Of a DNA stretch of 14,204 nucleotides, positions 6,572 through 12,933 are shown piece after piece. Made by a program: the position numbers and the translations under genes. Within the stretch, counting starts at the first letter, position 1. The number at the start of each line of letters is the position of its first letter. The DNA comes from Methanofastidiosum sp964630765 (GTDB lineage: Archaea > Methanobacteriota_B > Thermococci > Methanofastidiosales > Methanofastidiosaceae), in assembly GCA_964630765.1 (NCBI GenBank), contig CAZVXE010000042.1:1-14204 (forward strand), in the 5' to 3' direction. The notes beneath the pieces were generated by a model that saw only the letters and a program-made list of their open reading frames with translations, searched no databases and was not told the DNA's origin.

Positions 6572-6608
6572 ACTTAGTAAAATCGTTTTAGTTTAACTTA
6601 ACTAACTA
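6567..6608 (+). repeat. Direct repeat copy 2, downstream of the DUF1638 gene
   Basis: This is the second copy of the 42-bp repeat, overlapping the last codon and stop of the DUF1638 gene. It differs from copy 1 at three positions, which shorten both internal inverted repeats. It lies about 60 bp upstream of the nikM TATA box. Confidence 0.8.
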
Positions 6609-6668
6609 TAACTAGATTACTAATTATTAATCGCACAATAGAGCTCCAAGACCATCCCTACAAAAGAC

Positions 6669-6676
6669 TTATAAAC
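6669..6676 (+). promoter_or_regulatory. Predicted TATA box of the nikMNQO operon
   Basis: TTATAAAC preceded by a purine-rich CAAAAGAC (BRE-like) lies 58-65 bp before the nikM ATG. A start about 25 bp downstream would fall at roughly 6697, on the left half of the NikR-like operator. Confidence 0.6.
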
Positions 6677-6677
6677 A

Positions 6678-6691
6678 TTAGGATATCCTAA
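6678..6691 (+). promoter_or_regulatory. 14-bp perfect palindrome between TATA box and transcription start
   Basis: TTAGGATATCCTAA is self-complementary along all 14 bases and lies between the nikM TATA box and the NikR-like operator. A dimeric regulator bound here would block transcription initiation. It could also be chance in AT-rich DNA. Confidence 0.4.
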
Positions 6692-6695
6692 TCAA

Positions 6696-6722
6696 GTGTT
6701 ACTAATTCTAAATTAGTAACAC
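6696..6722 (+). promoter_or_regulatory. NikR-type nickel-responsive operator
   Basis: A 27-bp inverted repeat has half-sites GTGTTAC (6696-6702) and GTAACAC (6716-6722) separated by 13 bp. The arms are complementary over 12 bp with a three-base centre. From memory, comparative work on archaeal and deltaproteobacterial NikR describes GTGTTAC-N13/14-GTAACAC, and the match here is exact. It overlaps the predicted transcription start and ends one base before the Shine-Dalgarno of nikM, the right place for nickel-dependent repression of uptake. No nikR gene is in the window. Confidence 0.85.
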
Positions 6723-6733
6723 GAGGGAATAAA

Positions 6734-7393
6734 ATGCACATACCAGATGGATTTTTAGACATGAACATAGCACTGGTATACTATGTACTTACTGCTATAG
6801 TCGTTGGAATATGTATTTATAAAATAAAAAAAGATGGCATAAATGAAAAAAGAGTACCTATTGCGGGTTTAGTTGCCGCAGGTATATTTGCCGCACAAAT
6901 GCTAAACTGGCCAATTCCTGGTGGAACTTCTGCACATTTTGTCGGTGGTGCTGTTGCAGCAATAATTTTAGGCCCGTTTTTAGGGTGTATAGCTATGACA
7001 TCTGTTGTAGTAATCCAAGCATTAGTATTTGGAGACGGAGGTATTACTACTCTGGGAACTAACCTTTTTAGTATGGCAATCGTTGATGTATTCGTAGCTT
7101 ACTATATATACAAATTTCTAAGCAAGAAAAATACCAAAATAGCCGCATTTGTTGCAGGTTGGATTGGAATAACATTAGGGGCAATCAATACTGGAATAGC
7201 TACTGGTCTATCTTCTACTTTCCAGTACTCAATAAATACTACAGTACCCATAATGGGAATATGGCACGGTGCCTTGGGAATAATAGAGGGTTTGATTACA
7301 GTTGCTGTTATCTCATATATTGAGAAAAATCGTAGCGATATCTTATATATTTCAGATGAGGCCCAGAATAAGGCTAGGGGTGAAAAAAGATGA
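6734..7393 (+). CDS. nikM: Nickel ECF transporter substrate-binding membrane subunit NikM
   Basis: The 219-residue integral membrane protein is a CbiM/NikM-family S component. Its N-terminus MHIPDGFLD carries the invariant His2 that, with the free amino group and a second histidine (His68 in TSAHFVGG here), forms the square-planar metal site known from NikM and CbiM structures. About six or seven hydrophobic helices follow, with family motifs VFGDGGITTLGTN (98-110) and the AGW helix near 140. The family covers both Co and Ni. Nickel is preferred because a NikR-like operator stands directly upstream and the partner subunit is of the NikN type. The ATG has a GAGGGA ribosome site 5 nt upstream, and the stop overlaps the next start (ATGA). 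Confidence 0.9.
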   Translation: MHIPDGFLDMNIALVYYVLTAIVVGICIYKIKKDGINEKRVPIAGLVAAGIFAAQMLNWPIPGGTSAHFVGGAVAAIILGPFLGCIAMTSVVVIQALVFGDGGITTLGTNLFSMAIVDVFVAYYIYKFLSKKNTKIAAFVAGWIGITLGAINTGIATGLSSTFQYSINTTVPIMGIWHGALGIIEGLITVAVISYIEKNRSDILYISDEAQNKARGEKR

Positions 7394-7692
7394 ACTTCAA
7401 AAATTTTGTTATAGAACATAAACAAGCATTACTAGTAATCTTAGTTGCCATAATACTATCTCCTCTATTTGCTTTAGCAGCTGATGCTGTAGGATATTCT
7501 GAGCCCTTGGAAAAGTCCGCAGAACATCTTGGGGCAGAAGAAAGTCCAATTTATGGCGGTATCCTGCCAGACTATTCGGTGCCTGGGATAGATTCACCCC
7601 TTGGTACCTTTTTAGCTGGCCTAGTAGGATCTATAGTAACTCTTATAATCATGCTAGGAGTTACCATGGCAATTAAAGGTCGAAGGAATTGA
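7390..7692 (+). CDS. nikN: NikN-type small membrane subunit (PDGLE-like domain)
   Basis: This 100-residue protein has a transmembrane helix at about 13-32, an extracytoplasmic segment, and a second helix at about 72-95. The middle part (EPLEKSAEHLG, then PDYSVPGI) matches the PDGLE domain, which accompanies or is fused to NikM in nickel transporters, and not the classical CbiN of cobalt systems. Such small subunits are required for metal loading of the M subunit. Its start overlaps the nikM stop by 4 bp, and its stop overlaps the TTG start of nikQ. Either gene symbol (cbiN or nikN) could be found in databases. Confidence 0.85.
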   Translation: MNFKNFVIEHKQALLVILVAIILSPLFALAADAVGYSEPLEKSAEHLGAEESPIYGGILPDYSVPGIDSPLGTFLAGLVGSIVTLIIMLGVTMAIKGRRN

Positions 7693-8435
7693 AATACGAG
7701 CCAGTAGAAGCACTTCTTAAAAGTGCTTCACAATACTTTGAAGTTTTCTTTATTCAAGAAAACGTAAAAAGCCCGATAAGATTAGTGGACACAAGGGTAG
7801 GATTGATAGGATTTTTAATTCTAGTTCTACTGAGTATCTCTACATTTTCACCAAATAAGCTATTTTTTATTTTTTTTAATTTACTTTTATTAATTGTAGT
7901 ATCCCAGATCCCTCTTGGGCCTTATTTTAGGAGGGTAGGTTTAATGCCATTATTTATTTTTACAATTATGTTGCCACAAGTTTTCATATCTTCCTTCGAG
8001 TATGCAATTCTCTTTACCTTCCGGGTATGTCTTGCGGTATCATTTTTAATAATATTTACTTTGATAACTCCCTTTAAAGAAATACTTTCATCACTGAGAT
8101 TTTATAAAATACCTGAGATATTAGTTCTCACTTTATCTTTTACATATAGTTATACATATTTAGTATTTAATGAGCTATACAGGATTTTAATTGCAAGAGA
8201 AAGTAGAAGATTCAATAACAAAAGCTATAGAAAAATTTGGAATGAAGGGGGAGAACTATTAGGTATGTTTTTTATTAAAGTATATGAGCGGGGCGAAAAT
8301 ATACATCTTGCAAGAATATCAAGAGGATATAGCAATATGCCATACCCAGTTAAATTTGTTAAATTTAATCTTATGCCCAATATAATTTTCATGGCTTTCA
8401 TTGCATTGGTGACGGTAGGGTGGATGATAATTTGA
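7689..8435 (+). CDS. nikQ: ECF transporter T component for nickel (CbiQ/NikQ family)
   Basis: The 248-residue transmembrane protein couples ATPase motion to the NikM subunit. It has a cytoplasmic N-terminus, about four or five hydrophobic helices (for example 35-60, 85-110 and 117-132) and a C-terminal cytoplasmic region with the two coupling-helix motifs ARESRRF (about 169-175) and ARISRGYS (about 204-211). The second keeps the typical S/A-RG; the first has RR in place of RG. The start is the TTG at 7689, which overlaps the nikN stop as TTGA; there is no ATG near the expected N-terminus, and an AAAGGT ribosome site lies about 8 nt upstream. The gene overlaps nikO at its end. Confidence 0.88.
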   Translation: MKYEPVEALLKSASQYFEVFFIQENVKSPIRLVDTRVGLIGFLILVLLSISTFSPNKLFFIFFNLLLLIVVSQIPLGPYFRRVGLMPLFIFTIMLPQVFISSFEYAILFTFRVCLAVSFLIIFTLITPFKEILSSLRFYKIPEILVLTLSFTYSYTYLVFNELYRILIARESRRFNNKSYRKIWNEGGELLGMFFIKVYERGENIHLARISRGYSNMPYPVKFVKFNLMPNIIFMAFIALVTVGWMII

Positions 8436-9136
8436 ATATAATTGAAGCAAAAAATATTGAATACGCTTATCCTGACAAAACAGTGGGGATCAAAAATTTT
8501 AGCCTAAATATTGAAGAATCTGAAAGAGTTGTCTTGCTGGGTTCAAATGGGTGTGGAAAATCTACTTTACTAAAGATATTTGCAGGCCTTATTAAGCCTA
8601 CATCTGGAAATATCAAGATTTTTGAAAAAGATATTACTAAAGACAATTATCTTTATTTTAGAAAAAATATAGGATTTCTTTTTCAAAATCCAGATGATTT
8701 CCTATTTAATCCGACTGTGGAAGATGAGTTGCTTTATACACCAATGCAATTGGGCATCTCAAATAAAGAAGCCAAGGCTCTGATTTCTGAGAATGCTAGC
8801 TACTTCGGAATAAAAAAATTGTATGAAAAACCTCCATTTAGGCTAAGTGGTGGAGAAAAAAAGAGAGTGGCACTTGCATGTGTCCTCCAATTAAAACCAA
8901 AATTACTGATATTAGACGAGCCCACATCAAATATTGATGGGAAGACTCGAAAAAGAATACTGGAATTTTTAGATGAATACAAAGGAACTATGATAGTATC
9001 AACACATGAAATTGATTTTGTAAGGAAAATTTCAAATAAAGTAGTTTTGCTTTCTCCCAAGAAAGAAATATTAAAAGTTGGGGGAATTGAGCTACTAGAG
9101 GATGCTAAATATTTAGAAGCCGCTGAAATAATCTAG
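8420..9136 (+). CDS. nikO: ECF transporter ATPase for nickel (CbiO/NikO)
   Basis: The 238-residue ABC ATPase powers the nickel transporter. All motifs are canonical: Walker A GSNGCGKST (41-49), Q-loop Gln89 in FLFQNPDDF, signature LSGGEKK (from 142), Walker B LLILDEP with Glu167, and switch His196 in STHE. The coordinates use the GTG at 8420. A TTG at 8432, which forms a TTGA overlap with the nikQ stop just as at the nikN/nikQ junction, follows GGTGGA by 7 nt and gives the more typical family N-terminus (NIIEAKNIEYAYPD), so the true start may be 8432. A single ATPase gene means it acts as a homodimer. A U-rich stretch follows the stop at about 9139-9147. Confidence 0.93.
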   Translation: MDDNLNIIEAKNIEYAYPDKTVGIKNFSLNIEESERVVLLGSNGCGKSTLLKIFAGLIKPTSGNIKIFEKDITKDNYLYFRKNIGFLFQNPDDFLFNPTVEDELLYTPMQLGISNKEAKALISENASYFGIKKLYEKPPFRLSGGEKKRVALACVLQLKPKLLILDEPTSNIDGKTRKRILEFLDEYKGTMIVSTHEIDFVRKISNKVVLLSPKKEILKVGGIELLEDAKYLEAAEII

Positions 9137-9247
9137 AATAATTTTTAGTGGTCTAGGGCTAGATATGGAACATCTATAAAATGTATTAGATCTCTTCTCA
9201 TATAAAATAATTAGAAGATTTTAGTCTTAACTTAAATGCATCTACAA

Positions 9248-9268
9248 TATAATTTTACTAAAATTATA
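9248..9268. repeat. Perfect inverted repeat, 9-bp arms and 3-bp centre
   Basis: TATAATTTT (9248-9256) and AAAATTATA (9260-9268) are perfectly complementary around ACT. No U-tract follows, so it is not an obvious terminator. It lies about 55 bp upstream of the paaK TATA box and could be a protein-binding site. Confidence 0.5.
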
Positions 9269-9321
9269 AAGCAAAAACGGCATAAGTCACGAATTTGCAT
9301 AAGAACCCAAAACCACAACAC

Positions 9322-9329
9322 TTATAAAT
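9322..9329 (+). promoter_or_regulatory. Predicted TATA box of the paaK-ECF operon
   Basis: TTATAAAT is the best TATA-like element in the spacer. A start about 25 bp downstream falls near 9347-9350, so the mRNA would carry a leader of about 140 nt, far longer than those of other genes in this window. Confidence 0.55.
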
Positions 9330-9349
9330 CCTCTTTAAATTGCTATGGC

Positions 9350-9488
9350 AATGATGTTAGTTTCACCTAAAACCCAAGTAAAATTTTCCCGTGAGGGTAC
9401 TATTTTTGTTAATACTTGGTGGTGGAACTAGAACGGTATACTGATTTTCTTAGCTTTTATACCGTTAAAGCATTTTTGGAGGTATTTA
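9350..9488 (+). ncRNA. Structured 5' leader RNA, candidate riboswitch or cis-regulatory element
   Basis: The predicted leader folds into consecutive helices. P1 pairs 9357-9367 with 9421-9431 (11 bp, two G-U). P2 pairs 9374-9380 with 9413-9419 (7 bp). P3 is CCC-GUGA-GGG at 9388-9397, capped by a GNRA tetraloop. P4 pairs 9432-9440 with 9458-9466 (9 bp, perfect) and begins on the base after P1 ends, so the two could stack. A competing 5-bp helix (9453-9457 with 9467-9471) would disrupt P4 just before the GGAGGU ribosome site at 9478-9483. I recognise no known RNA family. The helices are read by eye; no covariation or energy was computed. Confidence 0.5.
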
Positions 9489-10736
9489 ATGAACTTCTTA
9501 GGAGTTAATTCTAGAGAGGAAATAAAGAAACTTCAGGAAAAAGGTCTCACAAGAATTATTGATCATGTCTATAACAATAACACAAGTTATAGAGATAAAT
9601 TCGATCGGCTAGACATAAAACCATCCGATATAAATGGTCTGAGCGATATAGAGAAGCTTCCTTTCACGACAAAAGAAGACTTACGTAACAATTATCCTTT
9701 AGGCATGTCCTGTGTCCCAAAAGAAAAGATAATGAGAATACACATGAGCTCAGGCACAACAGGAAGCCCGGTTCTACAGCCATACACGAAATCCGATATC
9801 GATCAGTGGTCAACTGCTATGGCAAGGTGCCTCTATGTCGCAGGAGTTAGAGAAAATGATGTCATGCAGATAACTCCTTCTTTTGGCCTTTTTAACGGGG
9901 GTTTTGGATTTCATTATGGCGCCGAAAGAATAGGATGTATGATTGTTCCCGCAGGCCCAGGAAATACAAAAAGACAGATTAGGTTTATCGAAGATTTTGG
10001 AACGACTTCTCTTGGTTCAGTCGCATCTTATGCCATAAGGATAATGGAAGTTGCCGAAGAAGAAGGCAAAGAATTTCCAAATCTCAAGAGGGGCATCTTT
10101 GGTGCTGAAACACTTTCAGATGGATTAAGAAAGAGAATTGAAGAGTCTTTGGGCATTGAGAGTTTTGATATTTATGGTATGACTGAAACTGGCGGTATTG
10201 GTTGTGGTATTGATTGTAACTGTCATGATGGTATTCATATTTGGGAAGACCATTATATCTTAGAAGTGATTGATCCAAAGACCGGTGAAGCTCTTTCTGA
10301 AGGTGAAGAAGGGGAATTAGTTCTTACTTCTTTTACCAGAGAAGCGTTGCCTGTTATCAGGTTTAGAACTGGCGACATTGCCTCAATTATAGAAGACAAA
10401 TGCGATTGTGGAATGCCATATAGGCGAATTTCAAGGATTAAAGGCAGGGTAGATGACCTTCTAATTATCAAAGGAGTAAATGTTTATCCCTCAGAGATAG
10501 AGCATCTTCTCTGCAATACCCCAGGAATAGGTAACAATTATCAGATTTTTGTTAAAGAAGAAAATGGTTTTCACGATCTTATGATCCAAGTAGAAGGGAA
10601 TATTTCTGCTGTTGAAATTAAAAAAAGAATAAAAGAGAATTTTCTTTTCACGCCAGAAGTTGAAGTTCTACCTAACGGTAGCATTCCTAGAAACGAAGGA
10701 AAAGCAGTTAGAATAATAAAGAATAAGGAGGTGTAA
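9489..10736 (+). CDS. paaK: Phenylacetate-CoA ligase-like AMP-forming enzyme
   Basis: The 415-residue adenylate-forming enzyme belongs to the PaaK family, which activates phenylacetate or related aryl acids to CoA thioesters using ATP. Motifs in order are SSGTTGSP (87-94, ATP-phosphate loop), YGMTE (229-233), RFRTGD (291-296), GRVDDLLIIKG (319-329) and the A10-type PRNEGKAVR with Lys405. The Cys pair CDCG at 305-308 and the PaaK C-terminal lobe are present. Length is normal for archaeal members. The ATG follows GGAGGU by 5 nt. It is the first gene of an operon with an ECF transporter, which suggests that the imported compound or its derivative is the substrate. The exact aryl acid cannot be read from the sequence; indoleacetate or phenylacetate are reasonable, given iorA nearby. 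Confidence 0.88.
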   Translation: MNFLGVNSREEIKKLQEKGLTRIIDHVYNNNTSYRDKFDRLDIKPSDINGLSDIEKLPFTTKEDLRNNYPLGMSCVPKEKIMRIHMSSGTTGSPVLQPYTKSDIDQWSTAMARCLYVAGVRENDVMQITPSFGLFNGGFGFHYGAERIGCMIVPAGPGNTKRQIRFIEDFGTTSLGSVASYAIRIMEVAEEEGKEFPNLKRGIFGAETLSDGLRKRIEESLGIESFDIYGMTETGGIGCGIDCNCHDGIHIWEDHYILEVIDPKTGEALSEGEEGELVLTSFTREALPVIRFRTGDIASIIEDKCDCGMPYRRISRIKGRVDDLLIIKGVNVYPSEIEHLLCNTPGIGNNYQIFVKEENGFHDLMIQVEGNISAVEIKKRIKENFLFTPEVEVLPNGSIPRNEGKAVRIIKNKEV

Positions 10737-10738
10737 AA

Positions 10739-11281
10739 ATGAAATCAAAAGATATAGCAGTAGTAGGAGTTCTTTTAGCTGTAGGGGCGGTAATTAGATT
10801 TATCTCACTTGCAATTCCAGGGCCACTAACTAGCAATCTAGTTATAGCGTTTTACTGTCTTGCAATAATTCTTGTATCACCTACATTTAAAGAAGCCTTA
10901 GGAATTGGTATAGTAGCAGGTGCTATATGTGCATTGATAACGCATTCAATTTTTCCACCAGGGAATATAATCAGTGAACCTGTTGGAGCTGTTGTTTGTC
11001 TTGCTGTATGGAAGGCTACAAGGAATATGAAAGTTTTATCCAAAGTATCCGCAGGTATCACAACACTAGTTGCAACTTTTTTCAGCGGTATGACCTTCAT
11101 ATTGACTGTTATAGCATTAATCTACACAGCGCCAAATATACTATCAAAAGCTGCCCCACCAGTAGGTGGTTTTCTCACAGCAGGTTTTATTATAGTTGTA
11201 ACATGTGCAGTGGTAAATGCTGTAATAGCACAGCTACTCTACATTCCCTCGTCAAAAGTTGTAATGAGAAGAGGTGGATAA
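10739..11281 (+). CDS. ECF transporter S component, TrpP-like (aromatic substrate?)
   Basis: The 180-residue protein is very hydrophobic, with about five or six membrane helices. It begins MKSKDIAVVGVLLAVGAVIRF and contains FKEALGIGIVAGAICALITHSIFPPGNIISEPVGA at about 50-84, the arrangement seen in TrpP-type tryptophan transporters and related ECF S components. It sits directly before two ECF ATPases and an EcfT, so it is the substrate-specific subunit of a dedicated transporter. The substrate is inferred: tryptophan by family resemblance, or an aromatic acid by linkage to the CoA ligase. A strong GGAGGUG inside the end of paaK precedes the ATG, and the stop abuts the next start without a gap. 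Confidence 0.75.
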   Translation: MKSKDIAVVGVLLAVGAVIRFISLAIPGPLTSNLVIAFYCLAIILVSPTFKEALGIGIVAGAICALITHSIFPPGNIISEPVGAVVCLAVWKATRNMKVLSKVSAGITTLVATFFSGMTFILTVIALIYTAPNILSKAAPPVGGFLTAGFIIVVTCAVVNAVIAQLLYIPSSKVVMRRGG

Positions 11282-12121
11282 ATGATAGAAATTAATAATT
11301 TTTCTTTTTTTTACCCTGCCTCAAACAAAAAATCATTGGACAGCATAAATTTGACTATAGAAAAGGGGGATTTTGTACTTATATCGGGGCCAACAGGCGC
11401 TGGTAAGACTACTCTATGTCTCTCGATTGCCGGGATAATGCATCATTTTAATGAGGGCGTAAAAGAAGGAAACATATATCTTGAAAACAAAAAAATAATG
11501 GAATACAAACATTTTTCAGAGATTTCAAAGAAACTTGGAATATTATTTGATGATGTCGAGGCGCAACTTATACTCACAACTGTAGAAGAAGAAATCCAAT
11601 TTGGACTTGAAAATAGAGGATTTGAAAAGTCAAGAATTGAATCAATTCTAGAAGAAACTCTCGAAAAACTAGATATCAAACCTTTAAGAAAAAAGGCGCC
11701 CCATGAACTTTCTGGTGGACAGAAGCAGAGGGTTGCACTGGCATCGATACTCGCCTTGGATCCAGAGATTATTATTCTTGATGAACCGACGTCTGAATTA
11801 GATCCGATTTACACTAAAAAATTCTTTAACATTCTTAGTGAGTTAAATAAAGAAGGAAAGACAATCATTGTTGTTGAAAATAAATTGGATGAACTTTTAC
11901 CAATGGTAAAGAAGATGATTATTCTAAAAGAAGGAAAGATTGTAGTTCAAGGTTCTCCAGATAAAATATTGCACAACAAAGAGGCCCGCGAATTGATAGA
12001 CCTTCCCCAGTATGCAAAAATGGCAATTCTCCTTGAAAAGGAAGGTATTCCAATAAAAAAGATCCCATACTCACTCAAAGAAACAAGGGAATTAATTGAT
12101 TCGTTAGTGGTGAAACAATGA
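11282..12121 (+). CDS. ecfA1: ECF transporter ATPase 1 with altered Q-loop and H-loop
   Basis: The 279-residue ABC ATPase has Walker A GPTGAGKTT (36-44), signature LSGGQKQR (143-150) and Walker B IIILDEPTSELD with catalytic Glu168. Two usually conserved residues are changed: the Q-loop glutamine is Asp90 (GILFDDVEAQL, where FQDPEAQL is typical), and the switch histidine is Asn200 (VVENKLDEL, where VVEHKLDE is typical). Both were confirmed from the codons (GAT and AAT). The partner ATPase encoded next is intact at these sites, so the heterodimer probably has one normal and one weakened catalytic site, as known for other asymmetric ABC transporters. A C-terminal extension follows after about residue 225. 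The ATG follows the S-component stop directly, and the stop overlaps ecfA2 by 4 bp. Confidence 0.9.
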   Translation: MIEINNFSFFYPASNKKSLDSINLTIEKGDFVLISGPTGAGKTTLCLSIAGIMHHFNEGVKEGNIYLENKKIMEYKHFSEISKKLGILFDDVEAQLILTTVEEEIQFGLENRGFEKSRIESILEETLEKLDIKPLRKKAPHELSGGQKQRVALASILALDPEIIILDEPTSELDPIYTKKFFNILSELNKEGKTIIVVENKLDELLPMVKKMIILKEGKIVVQGSPDKILHNKEARELIDLPQYAKMAILLEKEGIPIKKIPYSLKETRELIDSLVVKQ

Positions 12122-12933
12122 AAGCTATAACAATTGAAAATCTAGACTACTCTTACAAGAATGGATTTGAAGCTCTAAAGAAAATTAATCTTGAAATTGG
12201 GGCTGGAGAATTTGTAGCAATAGTTGGAGAAAATGGTTCTGGAAAAACTACCCTCGTTAAACATTTCAATGGATTACTTCTTCCTTCAAGTGGAAAGGTA
12301 TCAATATTTGGTGAAGATACAAAAAAATCAACAAGAACATATCTAACTTCTAATGTTGGCCTTATTTTTCAGAATCCGGATACAATGCTTTTTGCCGACA
12401 CAGTTGAAAAGGAAGTCCTTTTTGGTCTAAGAAACATAGATATCGAAGAAACAAAGAATAGAGTCGATAAATCCTTAAAATCAGTTGGATTGGACAAATA
12501 CAAGGAAAAATTTCCTAGATACCTCAGCAGAGGGGAAAGGCAGAGATTGGCATTCGCCTGCATAATAGCAATGAAACCAAAAATAATTATCCTTGATGAG
12601 CCAACAACAGGCCTTGATGCAAGAGAATCGAGAAAACTATTGGATATAGCTGAAGAACTAAGATCTAAAGGCCATACGATAATAATCGTGACCCATTCCA
12701 TGGAACTTGTTGCAGAGTATTCCAAAAGAACTATTGTTATGGAAAATGGAAACATAGTTTATGATGGGCCAACAAGGGATTTACTTTCAAGAACAGATAA
12801 TAAATTAGTCAAGAAACCTGCAATAACTGAACTCTCGCATCTTTATGGCGGAATTATTAGACCTGACATATTTTCAGTTGAAGATATGGTTTCAGAATTA
12901 GCTTCAATCTACAAAACTAGAGAGGGGATTTAA
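12118..12933 (+). CDS. ecfA2: ECF transporter ATPase 2 (catalytically complete)
   Basis: The 271-residue ABC ATPase pairs with the preceding one. Motifs are Walker A GENGSGKTT (37-45), Q-loop Gln85 in LIFQNPDTM, signature LSRGERQR (136-143; Arg replaces the usual first Gly), Walker B IIILDEPTTGLD with Glu161, and switch His193 in VTHSMELV. A C-terminal tail of about 50 residues beyond the core is typical of EcfA proteins. It starts within the ecfA1 stop (ATGA), and its stop shares a base with the ecfT start (TAATG), so the three products are likely translated in fixed proportion. Confidence 0.92.
   Translation: MKAITIENLDYSYKNGFEALKKINLEIGAGEFVAIVGENGSGKTTLVKHFNGLLLPSSGKVSIFGEDTKKSTRTYLTSNVGLIFQNPDTMLFADTVEKEVLFGLRNIDIEETKNRVDKSLKSVGLDKYKEKFPRYLSRGERQRLAFACIIAMKPKIIILDEPTTGLDARESRKLLDIAEELRSKGHTIIIVTHSMELVAEYSKRTIVMENGNIVYDGPTRDLLSRTDNKLVKKPAITELSHLYGGIIRPDIFSVEDMVSELASIYKTREGI

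Larger units (their letters stand above)
9137..9346. other. AT-rich spacer after nikO with several inverted repeats, no gene seen
   Basis: No convincing coding frame or RNA gene is visible. The stretch holds a U-rich tract just after nikO (9139-9147), a weak inverted repeat TCTTCT/AGAAGA (9193-9198 and 9213-9218) followed by TTTT that may end the nik transcript, a stretch at 9219-9236 that loosely resembles the 42-bp repeat flanking the DUF1638 gene, and a perfect short palindrome at 9248-9268. The heptamer GCATAAG occurs twice near 9280-9303. Confidence 0.6.

Noticed and set aside
6734..9136. Cobalt (CbiMNQO) assignment of the first ECF transporter
   Set aside because: The NikR-type operator and the PDGLE-type N subunit favour nickel; no cobalamin biosynthesis gene or cobalamin riboswitch is visible nearby.
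9350..9444. C/D-box guide RNA, from a box-C-like ATGATG near 9351 and CTGA at 9441
   Set aside because: Box C is imperfect, the boxes are about 85 nt apart and there is no good D'/C' pair; a structured leader explains the region better.
12369..12755. Minus-strand open frame of 128 codons inside ecfA2
   Set aside because: It is fully antisense to a canonical ABC ATPase and its Ser/Ile-rich composition is what the opposite strand of such a gene gives.
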